From: Bombyx mori
Lineage: Eukaryota; Arthropoda; Insecta; Lepidoptera; Bombycidae
Direction: 5' to 3'
DNA: 64,000 bases
NCBI RefSeq assembly: GCF_030269925.1
Contig: NC_085114.1
Coordinates: 13,968,001-14,032,000, forward strand
Of this stretch, positions 52,601 through 57,683 are shown piece after piece. Each line of letters starts with the position of its first letter. Within the stretch, counting starts at the first letter, position 1. The position numbers were made by a program, and so were the translations under genes. Under the pieces are notes generated by a model. That model saw only the letters and a list, made by a program, of their open reading frames with translations, was not told the DNA's origin and did not search any database.

Positions 52601-53383
52601 GTGCTGCTCGCGCTCATCTGCAAGTGCTGCGAGGACTGCATCAGGCAGCCGGTGCCTTCTGCTAGTGATGTATGTATGACTCTACCAATGTTTTAATCAG
52701 TAGTTCTATAGAAATAATAATAAACTTACAACATGTTCTTGAACGACTTCCATGATGACGGAATAACATCGTGTAATAAAAATCAAACCTGTAAATTTTA
52801 TAAATTGCATTTTTTTTATTGCCCTTGTAGGCAGACGAGCATACGGCCCACCTGATGGTGAGTGGTTACCTTCACCTATGGACTTCAGCAATGCCAGGGG
52901 CAGAGCCAAGCCGCTGCCTACCATGCCTGCATTTACAGCTGGTGTATCTTACATTATAAATTTAAAAGGATAGGGACAACTATACTGCTTATTTCTACTA
53001 CGAAACAATCAGACGTTAAAGCCCTGCTTTGTATCTTCAAGGGCGCAACACATTTCACATTTTGCTTGTCCGTCTACAGAAAGGTCTGAACTTCAACGAA
53101 TGATTTTTGTTACGTCACAATAATCTGACTGCCCCAATATTTTTTTTGTAAATCGTTGCAGACTGAGAATCTGTTCTTCGTACTGACGTACATAGGCCGA
53201 GACTTGGAAACTCAGCTACCTGGAGATTTGGAGCGATTACTTACAGCCGTCCGTGACGCTTTCCTCAATACTGCCGCGGCTCCTTCCATCAGGCGTACTT
53301 TACTGCAGCTTATAGAGCTTCACGCATCCCGGTGGCAGTTACCAGGATGCGCAGTTCTTTATTACTATCCTTCGTCCAAATAG
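25494..53383 (+). CDS. MIF4G-domain translation factor with PAM2 motif (MIF4GD/CTIF/PAIP1-like), 8 exons
   Basis: Coding exons are 25494-25628, 29852-29933, 33638-33785, 49404-49554, 50929-51187, 51892-52082, 52472-52669 and 53162-53383. All junctions are GT/AG and all phases agree (0,1,2,0,1,0,0), giving 461 codons and a TAG stop at 53381. Residues about 250-461 form a MIF4G helical-repeat domain. Landmarks shared with vertebrate MIF4GD are the start KALEDPNAV, the middle around [11 protein letters not shown], and the end [12 protein letters not shown] followed by a YYY triplet just before the stop. Residues 104-111 read LNVHAKEF, a PAM2 motif of the kind that binds the MLLE domain of cytoplasmic poly(A)-binding protein. 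The region between them is Ser/Pro/Ala-rich and probably disordered. The family promotes translation by linking mRNA-end proteins to eIF4A/eIF3; a cytoplasmic role is inferred. PAM2 plus MIF4G recalls PAIP1, but the acidic C-terminal PAM1 tail of PAIP1 is absent. Introns are packed with transposons; intron 3 is 15.6 kb. Confidence 0.88.
25781..26078. mobile_element. Bm1 SINE palindrome (sense plus antisense)
   Basis: A 5' Bm1 part in plus orientation (GTGGTGGTAGGACCTCTTGT ... GGCTATGGGCTCC) is followed directly by an antisense Bm1. Arms 25880-25962 and 25989-26070 are complementary around a 26-base loop. Lies in intron 1 of the MIF4G gene. Confidence 0.8.
26090..26765. other. MIF4G intron 1, unannotated
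   Basis: AT-rich, no feature. Confidence 0.4.
26771..27356 (+). mobile_element. LINE family A 3' end split by Bm1
   Basis: TACCCGATCCTGTAGACCGA, then the Bm1 at 26797-27045, then AAACAGTCGACGTCGCCC to CATAGATAGGTAAAAAAAAG. Confidence 0.7.
26797..27045 (-). mobile_element. Bm1 SINE inserted in LINE family A
   Basis: T-run then GCTTAGATGGGTGGACGAAC to AAGAGGTCCTGCCACCAGT. Flanked by ATGGTA at 26791-26796 and 27046-27051. Confidence 0.85.
27360..28005. other. MIF4G intron 1, unannotated
   Basis: AT-rich, no feature. Confidence 0.4.
28010..28130 (+). mobile_element. LINE 3' tail fragment
   Basis: Encodes a degenerate LINE end ([19 protein letters not shown]) followed by a (TGA)n tail. Confidence 0.5.
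28722..28902 (+). mobile_element. Palindromic foldback MITE, copy 3 (most complete)
   Basis: Perfect 13-bp ends GTGTGCTTAGTGC (28722-28734) and GCACTAAGCACAC (28890-28902). Inner arms are CTCGATAGCGTAAAAGTTAA and TAACTTTTACGCTATCGAGA. The core is GCGCCCCTAGCGGCAAACG. Confidence 0.75.
28910..29840. other. MIF4G intron 1, unannotated
   Basis: AT-rich, non-repetitive; ends at the acceptor of exon 2. Confidence 0.4.
29852..29933 (+). CDS. MIF4G gene exon 2
   Basis: Acceptor TTCTTTTGACAG and donor CAG|GTAATT. Enters in phase 0 and leaves in phase 1. Encodes [18 protein letters not shown] followed by PTLEIYRPP. At 82 nt it is too short to stand out as an open frame; it was found by phase matching between exons 1 and 3. 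Confidence 0.8.
30743..30887 (+). CDS. Unrecognised GC-rich open frame, possible alternative first exon
   Basis: ATG at 30743 opens [15 protein letters not shown], then a Val/Ser/Thr/Pro-rich stretch ([19 protein letters not shown]) to CAG|GTTTGA, leaving in phase 1. The stretch has GC-rich third positions, unlike its AT-rich surroundings. Phase 1 fits MIF4G exon 3 (33638), so it could be a first exon that retains PAM2. The low complexity and the leader-like sequence before it also fit the 5' end of a retrotransposon ORF. The two cannot be told apart from sequence alone. Confidence 0.3.
31588..31664 (+). mobile_element. Short LINE family A tail
   Basis: GTGTGAGGTCGACGCAG ... CTCTTAAGACAATCAGCTAA ... 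GGTAGAAAAAAAA. Confidence 0.4.
32010..32287 (-). mobile_element. tRNA-derived SINE, copy 2
   Basis: Same family as 22915-23179, with head GTCTGGTGTAGTGGGAAGTG and a B box changed to GGGTTCGTATCCC, which should weaken Pol III recognition. The tail is (AAT)n. The duplication is unclear. Confidence 0.75.
32790..33000 (-). mobile_element. LINE family B 3' end
   Basis: T-run, GCTTTGTAGGCAGACGAGCA to TTTATTCCATAGCCGGAAG. Confidence 0.65.
33335..33430 (+). mobile_element. Bm1 SINE 3' end
   Basis: TTACGTTGTAGATGTATATG to CCACCCATCTATGCAATAAA. Lies in intron 2, 208 bases before the PAM2 exon. Confidence 0.75.
33638..33785 (+). CDS. MIF4G gene exon 3, carries the PAM2 motif
   Basis: Acceptor ACCGCCAG, donor AACAG|GTAAGT, phase 1 in and phase 2 out. 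It encodes VRTDGVV, a Thr/Ala/Gly-rich linker, then [20 protein letters not shown]. The LNxxAxEF core matches PAM2; the usual Pro two residues after Phe is Met here. An upstream GAG at 33621 is nearer the pyrimidine run, but using it would put TGA (33628) in frame, so the CAG at 33637 is preferred. The complementary strand has an open frame of 90 codons here, which is a shadow. Confidence 0.85.
33829..34163 (+). repeat. Large inverted repeat (arms about 125 bp, loop 82)
   Basis: Left arm 33829-33956, right arm 34039-34163. Shared segments include GTTTAAAAAAACTAACAAAA, CTTTTATAGAAAATC, AATAGAAAATAAATTTGAAT and TTATTGTAAAAAAGCGTGG. Lies 44 bases after the donor of the PAM2 exon. Probably a long-TIR MITE. 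Confidence 0.75.
34385..34650 (+). mobile_element. Bm1 SINE with tRNA-like head, middle deleted
   Basis: Head GTCGTGGCCTAAAGGATAAG with a B-box-like GTGTTCGAAACCC joined directly to GAAGGGTGGGGCAGCCGTTG and the tail. Confidence 0.75.
35684..35691 (+). promoter_or_regulatory. TATA box of the internal promoter
   Basis: TATATAAG. A start site about 30 bases downstream (near 35714) would leave a leader of roughly 55 bases before the ATG at 35768. A CpG-rich stretch at 35285-35400 lies upstream. Confidence 0.45.
35768..35799 (+). CDS. Alternative first coding exon of the MIF4G gene (form lacking PAM2)
   Basis: ATG at 35768 in good context (gaaaATGG) opens [10 protein letters not shown] plus two bases, ending at the strong donor GT|GTGAGT. 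It leaves in phase 2, which matches exon 4 (49404), giving V then [16 protein letters not shown] box (TATATAAGG, 35684) sits about 85 bases upstream of the ATG, so a short leader is expected. The resulting protein of about 350 residues would keep the MIF4G domain and lose exons 1-3, including PAM2. Inferred from signals and phase only. Confidence 0.55.
36499..36928 (+). repeat. 400-bp lepidopteran repeat, copy 2
   Basis: ACTAGAGGTCCCGCAGTAGT to ACGTATTAATATGTAGAT, same orientation as copy 1 with small indels. The short open frames inside it are not genes. Confidence 0.6.
37135..37335 (-). mobile_element. LINE 3' fragment
   Basis: The minus strand encodes [20 protein letters not shown] and QASVRKLWR, then a (TGA)n tail, as in RTE-like reverse transcriptases. 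Confidence 0.6.
37412..37738 (-). mobile_element. LINE family A 3' end
   Basis: TTTTTTTTCTTACCTATTCT to GGATCCGAAATGACGTGAA. Keeps GAGGTACCTAAAAGCACCG uninterrupted, the empty-site form for 62414. Confidence 0.6.
37740..39570. other. MIF4G intron 3, unannotated
   Basis: AT-rich with some unique-looking sequence near 37.9-38.6 kb; no exon pair found. Confidence 0.35.
39575..39712 (+). mobile_element. Bm1 SINE 3' part
   Basis: TGAGACCTTAGAACTTATAT to CGTCCACCCATCTGCTTCG. Confidence 0.7.
40253..40440 (+). mobile_element. Diverged LINE family A 3' end
   Basis: TCTTAGTAGGTCGCGATCCG and GCGAAGCACTGCTCTTACTA are recognisable. Confidence 0.5.
40485..41160 (+). repeat. GC-rich segment, possible retroelement fragment
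   Basis: Starts with GAACTCAACTGAAGTGGGC, AAGGCAAGATGAC and GCGGAGCGCATCTCTC, which recur in a similar order at 48270-48345. The remainder (CCCTATCCTGGCTTTCGGTT ... ACACTGGACGTTACCCACGC) has no long open frame and no family I can name. Confidence 0.35.
41215..41325 (+). mobile_element. Diverged LINE family B 3' tail
   Basis: GTTAGACAGCGGCTTGGTTG to CTCGTGTGCCTAAAAG. Confidence 0.5.
41330..42330. other. MIF4G intron 3, unannotated
   Basis: No recognised repeat or exon. Confidence 0.35.
42335..42520 (+). mobile_element. Diverged Bm1 SINE 3' part
   Basis: GAAGCAGTAAAGCGTTTCGG to CCACCCATCTAAACATTAAA. Confidence 0.7.
42520..43410. other. MIF4G intron 3, unannotated
   Basis: A short GC-rich patch (42600-42645) may be another old family A tail. 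The rest is AT-rich. Confidence 0.3.
43411..43655 (-). mobile_element. Bm1 SINE body
   Basis: GCTTAGATGGATGGACGAGC to AGAGGTCCTACCACCAGTG. Followed by a short direct duplication of ACATTACATAAATTAAACAT at about 43660-43705. Confidence 0.8.
43966..45259 (-). mobile_element. Mariner transposon, nearly complete
   Basis: 1294 bp between TA dinucleotides (43964-43965 and 45260-45261). Ends are imperfect inverted repeats of about 28 bp: left GGCGGCACTGAAAATTTCGG, right (reverse complement) GGCTGCACTAAAAGTATCGG. The transposase runs on the minus strand. It interrupts a Helitron-like repeat (43894-45522). Confidence 0.9.
44031..45086 (-). pseudogene. Mariner transposase with a single in-frame stop
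   Basis: A single frame of 352 codons runs from ATG (45086) to the stop at 44031, broken only by one TGA at 44724-44726 after KKLFSR. The N-terminus [20 protein letters not shown] and the motif [15 protein letters not shown] form the mariner helix-turn-helix region. The first catalytic Asp is in [13 protein letters not shown], the second in [10 protein letters not shown], and the third in [10 protein letters not shown]. The C-terminus is [16 protein letters not shown]. By my count 35 residues separate the second and third Asp, against 34 in classical mariner. It was recently active, judging by the single lesion. Confidence 0.9.
46168..46586 (-). repeat. 400-bp lepidopteran repeat, copy 3
   Basis: Reverse orientation: ATCTATATATTAATACGTGA to TACTGCGGGACCTCTAGTT. 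Confidence 0.6.
46940..47500 (+). repeat. Cluster of related short repeats
   Basis: Three similar segments each contain a variant of TCGATCCAGCCGCTTAG or TCGATCCAGCCGTTCTC followed by a (TA)n plus AGATA end (near 47045, 47210 and 47495). They look like stacked Helitron-type or other Lepidoptera-specific non-autonomous elements. Confidence 0.4.
47677..47967 (+). CDS. Unrecognised 96-codon open frame after a CpG-rich stretch
   Basis: ATG at 47677 opens [20 protein letters not shown], then KKRRKVLNS and [20 protein letters not shown] to a stop. A CpG-rich segment with a TCAGT initiator at 47577 precedes it. A weak phase-2 donor (AAT|GTGTAC) could link it to MIF4G exon 4, but nothing supports this beyond phase. 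No known domain. Confidence 0.2.
   Translation: MTDPVLNKRALMCTIFDRLPKKRRKVLNSTIFLRATPVFLGEPKERRKERSHLFAKHSENELLHKLKQRVCFVIIWHANFSAVQDILMLYYNLPFK
48125..48440. repeat. GC-rich repeat related to 40485
   Basis: TTTGGTCAGGAGGAAATCGC, ACTGGGCGGGGTATGTCAGA, then CAGAACTCATGACAAGGCAA and GTGCGGAGCACATCTCTC. Open on both strands for 70-90 codons but with no recognisable protein. Probably a retroelement piece. Confidence 0.4.
48968..49275 (-). mobile_element. LINE family A 3' end
   Basis: TTTTACCTATTTTAGTATAG to AAGACGTGCCTAGGGCGACG. Ends about 130 bases before MIF4G exon 4. Confidence 0.6.
49404..49554 (+). CDS. MIF4G gene exon 4
   Basis: Acceptor TTTCATTCTACAG, donor ACAG|GTATGG, phase 2 in and phase 0 out. 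Encodes [20 protein letters not shown], then a Pro/His-rich stretch ending NVPHAQ. Its GC content is sharply higher than the flanking intron. It can join either exon 3 or the alternative first exon at 35768-35799, since both end in phase 2. Confidence 0.85.
50222..50879 (+). mobile_element. Pogo/Tigger-like element, non-autonomous
   Basis: 658 bp with ends CAGTCAAACCTGGGTAAGTG and (reverse complement) CAGTCAAACCTGGATAAGCG, flanked by TA. Subterminal repeats of CCTCTATAAGCGAGA type. At 50691 it keeps the start of a transposase, [20 protein letters not shown] then [11 protein letters not shown], the CENP-B/pogo helix-turn-helix. The rest is deleted. Confidence 0.8.
50929..51187 (+). CDS. MIF4G gene exon 5
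   Basis: Acceptor AAATTACAG, donor GAAG|GTGAGA, phase 0 in and phase 1 out. Encodes [19 protein letters not shown], a Ser/Lys-rich linker with [16 protein letters not shown], and the start of the MIF4G domain ([14 protein letters not shown]). The acceptor lies only 49 bases after a pogo-like transposon remnant. Confidence 0.88.
51892..52082 (+). CDS. MIF4G gene exon 6 (first part of MIF4G domain)
   Basis: Acceptor CTAATTTTCAG, donor GACAAG|GTACGG, phase 1 in and phase 0 out. Encodes [20 protein letters not shown], then [20 protein letters not shown] and [14 protein letters not shown]. The spacing of paired helices follows MIF4GD. Confidence 0.9.
52472..52669 (+). CDS. MIF4G gene exon 7 (middle of MIF4G domain)
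   Basis: Acceptor CTTTTTTCCAG, donor AGTGAT|GTATGT, phase 0 both sides. Encodes [36 protein letters not shown] and [19 protein letters not shown]. The codons are very GC-rich against an AT-rich intron. Confidence 0.9.
52733..52800 (+). mobile_element. Bm1 SINE middle fragment
   Basis: GGAATAACATCGTGTAATAA then AAATCAAACCTGTAAAT matches the linker between head and body of full Bm1; cut off by the LINE fragment at 52809. Confidence 0.5.
52809..52925 (-). mobile_element. LINE family B 3' end
   Basis: T-run, CCTTGTAGGCAGACGAGCAT to CAAGCCGCTGCCTACC. Lies in intron 7 of the MIF4G gene. Confidence 0.7.
53162..53383 (+). CDS. MIF4G gene terminal exon
   Basis: Acceptor AAATCGTTGCAG, phase 0. Encodes [20 protein letters not shown], then [20 protein letters not shown] and the C-terminal [12 protein letters not shown] ... 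YYYPSSK, followed by TAG. This end is close to vertebrate MIF4GD in both sequence and length. Confidence 0.92.
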   Translation, partial: TENLFFVLTYIGRDLETQLPGDLERLLTAVRDAFLNTAAAPSIRRTLLQLIELHASRWQLPGCAVLYYYPSSK

Positions 53384-54275
53384 CACGCTGTGCAAGGTGG
53401 TAGGTTGCAATGATATTGTCATCCATATAAACCTAGAATCGGATGTTCGTTAATATCTCACATTATGGATATTATTGCAGGGCATATCATTTTAAATCAT
53501 CTTTGATGATTGGCCTTATTTTAGAGCTAAATAAATTAATATATTTAGACGGATGAGGGTTTTATCGTGAGTATCTTGATGTGATGGAAGTCGCGAACTG
53601 AATTTAATCTTGTGGGATTTATAGATTCTTTGTTATTCTCACTAAGAAAGGATCGTGTTTCAAAAAGCAAAGGTTACGAGCATTTCTTAATCGAGTGTTC
53701 GCTCGTGTTTCTTTCTTAGTACTGTTGCGTTAGTTAATGTACAGGAGGTATGGAATTGTCTTCTGTCGTAGGCATAAAGCTGCCATAAGCTCATATTATT
53801 GTGCCTTTAAAATAATTTAATGGATATTTAACATTTTATCGTCACTTTCATGCAACAAATTTTAATAAAAATATTGAAAGTGTGGTAAAGTGTAGTATTT
53901 ATAAGATTTTGTTATTAGCTTAAGGTGGATTCGAAAAAAAAATCTTTATGCCTGGAAAGTATTAAAAAGGTACATTGTAGATTAATTTGTTTGGACAAAT
54001 TGACAGTGTACACTACTGTACGATTCTCGCATAGTACTTTGTGCATTGTATCCTTGTCGTATTCTAATTTAGGTATACATTGCCATCTATTAATAGCACT
54101 AAATATCTTGCTTGTTGTATCGTTTGCATAGGATTCAATTATGTTTAGTAATTAAGTTACAATGCACTTATTCCCAACATAATTTAGTACTTCATTGCAC
54201 TCAGGTATTTAATTTATGTTTCAAAAATGTTTTAGGATTTGTATCAAAATTAAAAAAATAAACGTTTGACTGAAT
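53384..54275 (+). other. Probable 3' UTR of the MIF4G gene
   Basis: AT-rich non-coding sequence after the stop without recognisable repeats. AATAAA polyadenylation signals occur at 53530 and near 54255, with a further one near 54755. The true cleavage site cannot be chosen from sequence alone. Confidence 0.5.
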
Positions 54276-54804
54276 TGTTTGTGGAAGTGAAACTATCTCT
54301 GTTTTATGCTTGTGATATTATAAATTTAAGGTTTCTGGTATATTTTTTCTGTCCTAACCAAAGACTGTAATGAATGGGATATTTCGTTTTTATTTTTTAT
54401 TAACAAAAAAGAAAACTTGTTGAAGCTGGACCAAATTTCTTGTTTCGAGCTCATTATCTGAGGTTGTGTACGAGTGAGCGAGGAGACGTTCATTAACTTA
54501 ACCTTAGATAGCTCTTATCAATATATAATTATCAAACTAATTTAAATGAATAATATGGGAAATATATTATTTAAAAAGACCTTTGACTTTTCATAATAAT
54601 GCATTCTTAGCGATTTAAGTTAAAAATACGTTTGTAGAAAAAAGTTGAAATTAAAAAAATGATGCTAACAAAAGAGATATTGGTGTATTGTATCTTTATT
54701 CATTAATCTTATTACGGGCAATAACGTTGTTTTTTGTTACCGCTGTAGTTTTTGTATGAATAAAGCACTTAAAGGATTATAACAATAAAATATTAGAAAA
54801 TTAA

Positions 54805-54925
54805 AAATCTGGTTTTATTTTAGGTTTACCACACACTAAAACGTTTTTTTGCACTAGGACGACTTGCACAAATAAACTACCCCCACTCAGTACTAATAAT
54901 GTATGCAGGTGTCCTGATCGGAAAT
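54805..54925 (-). CDS. Possible last exon of the minus-strand gene
   Basis: On the minus strand an acceptor-like TTTATTTCCGATCAG is followed by a phase-compatible frame of about 37 codons (GHLHTLLVLSGGSLFVQVVL ...) ending in TAA. Composition is not convincingly coding. Offered only because exon 6 ends at a strong donor. Confidence 0.2.
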
Positions 54926-55264
54926 AAAACCTAAGTTGCCTTTAGGGCAGCGTTCTTTCATTTAAATTTGGATACACGTATTTAACGGATACACCCAAAA
55001 TTTTGTTGTTTAAATATTCTATAGATGAACTATATTCTACAGCTGAGAAATATTTATTACCTATTGCAAAACGTTTTTGTGCAATTTGCTACATATGGGC
55101 TGAATACTATGAATTAGACTCGTTGCTGTAATAGTTAGCACTCCTGAATATTGCGCCGGCGGTCGTCGGACAAACATGCGATGATTAGATTAATTTGCCT
55201 TTTAACTATAAATGGCTCTCCTGTAAAGTTACAAGAATGTCACTAAAACCAAGTAGCCTTTCAT

Positions 55265-55948
55265 CCCTCGATATCATCATCATCAGCCTGCGGCAGTCCA
55301 CTGCTGGACATAGGCCTCCCCCAAAGCTCGCCACTGAACCCGATCTTCGGTTCTACGCATCCAGTTACTGCCAGCTGCCTTGCGCAGGTCGTTGCTCCAT
55401 CTAGCAGGAGGGCGTCCTACGCTACGTTTGCCGGTTCGCGGTCTCCACTCCAGAACACGTCTGCTCCAACGGTTATCGGTTCGGCCACATATGTGACCAG
55501 CCCACTGCCACTTCAGCTTACTAACTCTGCGAGCTATATCGATCACTTTGGTCTTTGCCTAAATGACCTCATTGCGTATTCGGTCTCGCAATGACAAACC
55601 AAGCACAGCTCGCTCCATAGCTCGCTGAGTAACTTTTAGTTGGTGGACTAGTCGCACAGTCAGTGTCCACGTTTCGGCTCCGTAGGTAAGCACGGGTAGG
55701 ACGCACTGATTATAGACCTTTGTCTTCAGACATTGTGGTATGGGCGACGAAAAGACCTGAGGAAGCTTCCCGAACGCTGCCCAGCCCAACTGAATCCTTC
55801 TGGTCACTTCCTTCTCAAAGTTGTTTCTACCTAGTTGTAGGGTCTGTCCCAGGTAGGTACTCTTGAACAACTTCGAGAGGTGTACCATCAACATCGATTG
55901 GTCTCGGAATGACGTTTCCGTTATTATAATTCCCTCGATATAATACAT
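55265..55948 (-). mobile_element. RTE-like LINE fragment, reverse transcriptase C-terminus
   Basis: The minus strand encodes MLMVHLSKLFKSTYLGQTLQ, CVLPVLTYGAETWTLT, QRAMERAVLGLSLRDRIRNE, one in-frame TAG (55559-55561), then SKLKWQWAGHICGR and EDRVQWRALGEAYVQQWTAA. A (TGA)n tail follows. Otherwise one open frame, so fairly young. Confidence 0.85.
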
Positions 55949-55951
55949 ACT

Positions 55952-56128
55952 TTTACTGGTGGTAGGACCTCTTGTGAGTCCACGCAGTTGTAACTATACT
56001 TGAGACCTTAGAACTTATATCTCAAGGTGGGTGGCGCATTTACGTTGTGGATGTCTATGGGTTCCAGTAACCACTTAATACCAGGTGGGCTGTGAGCTCG
56101 TCCACCTATCTATGCAATAAAAAAAATA
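55952..56128 (+). mobile_element. Bm1 SINE, internally deleted
   Basis: ACTGGTGGTAGGACCTCTTG jumps to GTTGTAACTATACTTGAGAC and ends CACCTATCTATGCAATAAAA. Lies 16 bases beyond the read-through stop of the minus-strand gene. Confidence 0.8.
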
Positions 56129-56151
56129 AAAAAAAGGTTGATATCACTTAC

Positions 56152-56219
56152 CGTAATTGAGCAATTCCAAAATCTCTTCATCGCGAAGAGGTCGAGAGGA
56201 CGAAGAGGACGAAGGGATT
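56152..56219 (-). CDS. Exon 6 of the minus-strand gene
   Basis: Acceptor CTATTTTGTAG, donor TACG|GTAAGT, 68 nt. Encodes IPSSSSSSRPLRDEEILELL then NY. If the donor is not used, the frame stops at 56144 after two more residues. Confidence 0.65.
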
Positions 56220-57683
56220 CTACAAAATAGAAAGAATATTTAAATCAATGCTAGTAATTATTTTTTATGGTTATTTTATATTCTACATTGGTAGTATACA
56301 GAGATGAACTTACAATTCACGCCGAGCTTTCTTTGAGACGTGACCCAGACTTCTGAAAAATAAAACAAATATTTAATAACATATATCAAAAAATTAATGC
56401 ATAAAAATATGTTTATGTGATGTGTAAAAAATGTATAGGTACTTACGCAGGCCGCTCGGTGGTCGGCGTGCTTGCCCCGCTACTAGGCCCACATTCTACG
56501 TATCTACAAAAATTTTGATTTAAGAAATGAGTACAAAATAAAATAAAAAAATCAAGTAAACCACCTATCTCAAAATTCAAATTTTTCTTTGATTTCGAAA
56601 ATAAATATTGAATAAAAATTTAATATAAATTTAATGGCTCAAAAATTTTGTTTCTCAAATATTTTTTTCTTTATTTGTTTATAAAATAGGTTACATTATT
56701 GAATAATATAGTTACAGGGCAGGTGATGGCACCGGAGGCGTCTCCTGGTCCCTCCTGGCCAGGGACGGAGCGTTGGATCCCCACATTTCTGATCTGAAAA
56801 CAAAGCTAGAGATACTGTTTTGCTGTTAAAAACCCTAAATATATTGAAAAGTCCCAGAATACACACCTTGGGTTTTCCACTACCGGAGCGAGCACCCTTA
56901 CCCTCTTCGGGTGCATCGGCGTCTCCATTGCTCGACCCGACGGCAACGCCTTGATTGGCATAGTGACGAGTCTGAAATGCGTATTGGCATAAAAAAAAAA
57001 AATCAAATGAGCTTGTGTAAAAAGCTGTAGATGTATCTGGGCTCCAGTAACCAGTTAACATTAGGTGGGCCGTGAGCTCGTTCACCAATCAATGCAATAA
57101 AACAAACAAACAAAGTTGTAAATGTATCTGGGCTCCAGTAACCACTTAACATCAGGCGGGCCGTGAGCTCGTTCACCCATCAATGCAATAAAACAAACAA
57201 ACAAAAAAAGTTGTAAATGTATCTGGGCTCCAGTAACCACTTAACATCAGGTGGGCCGTGAGCTCGTTCACCAATCAATACAATAAAACAAACAAATAAA
57301 AAAAGTTGTAAATTTATCTGGGCTCCAGTAACCACTTAACATCAGGTGGGCCGTGAGCTCGTTCACCAATCAATGCAATAAAACAAACAAATAAAAAAAG
57401 TTGAAAATGTATCTGGGCTCCAGTAACCACTTAACATCAGGTGGGCCATGAGCTCGTTCACCAATCAATGCAATAAAACAAATAAAAAAAGTTGTAAATG
57501 TATCTGGGCTCTTTTTTTATTAATTTTTTATTAATTTTTCTATTAAAAACGACCAACTAAAGATGACCGTTAGGTTCAAAAAATGACGAGGCCGTTACTT
57601 CAAAGACGTTTTTTTGTCATGAAATGCAAATAACATTCACTTCATGTTAGTAAAATATAATGAATAAATACTCACGATTCCAT
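56152..57683 (-). CDS. Unrecognised Ser/Pro-rich protein gene, at least 6 exons
   Basis: Coding exons, 5' to 3' on the minus strand: 57683-57676, 56971-56867, 56793-56716, 56503-56447, 56352-56314 and 56219-56152. All have good GT/AG sites and every intron from 1 to 5 is phase 2. The product starts MESLVTMPIKALPSGRAMET, then runs through HPKRVRVLAPVVENPR, SEMWGSNAPSLARRDQETPP, YVECGPSSGASTPTTERPA, LGHVSKKARREL and ends RPLRDEEILELLNY. No domain, signal peptide or membrane segment is visible. Basic clusters (HPKRVR, KKARR) suggest a nuclear protein; this is inference. After exon 6 either a strong donor (ACG|GTAAGT) leads to an unseen exon, or read-through adds G-K and stops at TGA 56144-56146. 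The gene is tail to tail with the MIF4G gene. Confidence 0.7.
56314..56352 (-). CDS. Exon 5 of the minus-strand gene
   Basis: Acceptor TTTATTTTTCAG, donor GAATT|GTAAGT, 39 nt. Encodes SLGHVSKKARRE. Confidence 0.65.
56447..56503 (-). CDS. Exon 4 of the minus-strand gene
   Basis: Acceptor AAAATTTTTGTAG, donor CCTGC|GTAAGT, 57 nt. Only one frame is open: YVECGPSSGASTPTTERP. This fixes the reading frame of the whole gene. Confidence 0.7.
56716..56793 (-). CDS. Exon 3 of the minus-strand gene
   Basis: Acceptor TTTGTTTTCAG, donor GCCCT|GTAACT, 78 nt. Encodes SEMWGSNAPSLARRDQETPP followed by VPSPA. Confidence 0.65.
56867..56971 (-). CDS. Exon 2 of the minus-strand gene
   Basis: Acceptor ACGCATTTCAG, donor CCCAAG|GTGTGT, 105 nt. 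It is open in several frames; the frame carried by exons 3-6 is LVTMPIKALPSGRAMETPMH followed by PKRVRVLAPVVENP. Confidence 0.65.
57024..57512 (+). repeat. Minisatellite made of Bm1 SINE tails
   Basis: Five full units and one partial of 91-95 bp start at 57024, 57115, 57210, 57305, 57400 and 57491. Each has TGTATCTGGGCTCCAGTAAC, GTGGGCCGTGAGCTCGTTCA and a CAATAAAACAAACAAA tail. Lies in intron 1 of the minus-strand gene. Confidence 0.85.

Noticed and set aside
55283..55948. Host gene encoded by the two minus-strand frames
   Set aside because: They are one RTE-like reverse transcriptase C-terminus with a single stop and a (TGA)n tail.
57024..57512. CRISPR-like array
   Set aside because: The units are whole tandem copies without unique spacers and derive from Bm1 tails; the genome is animal.
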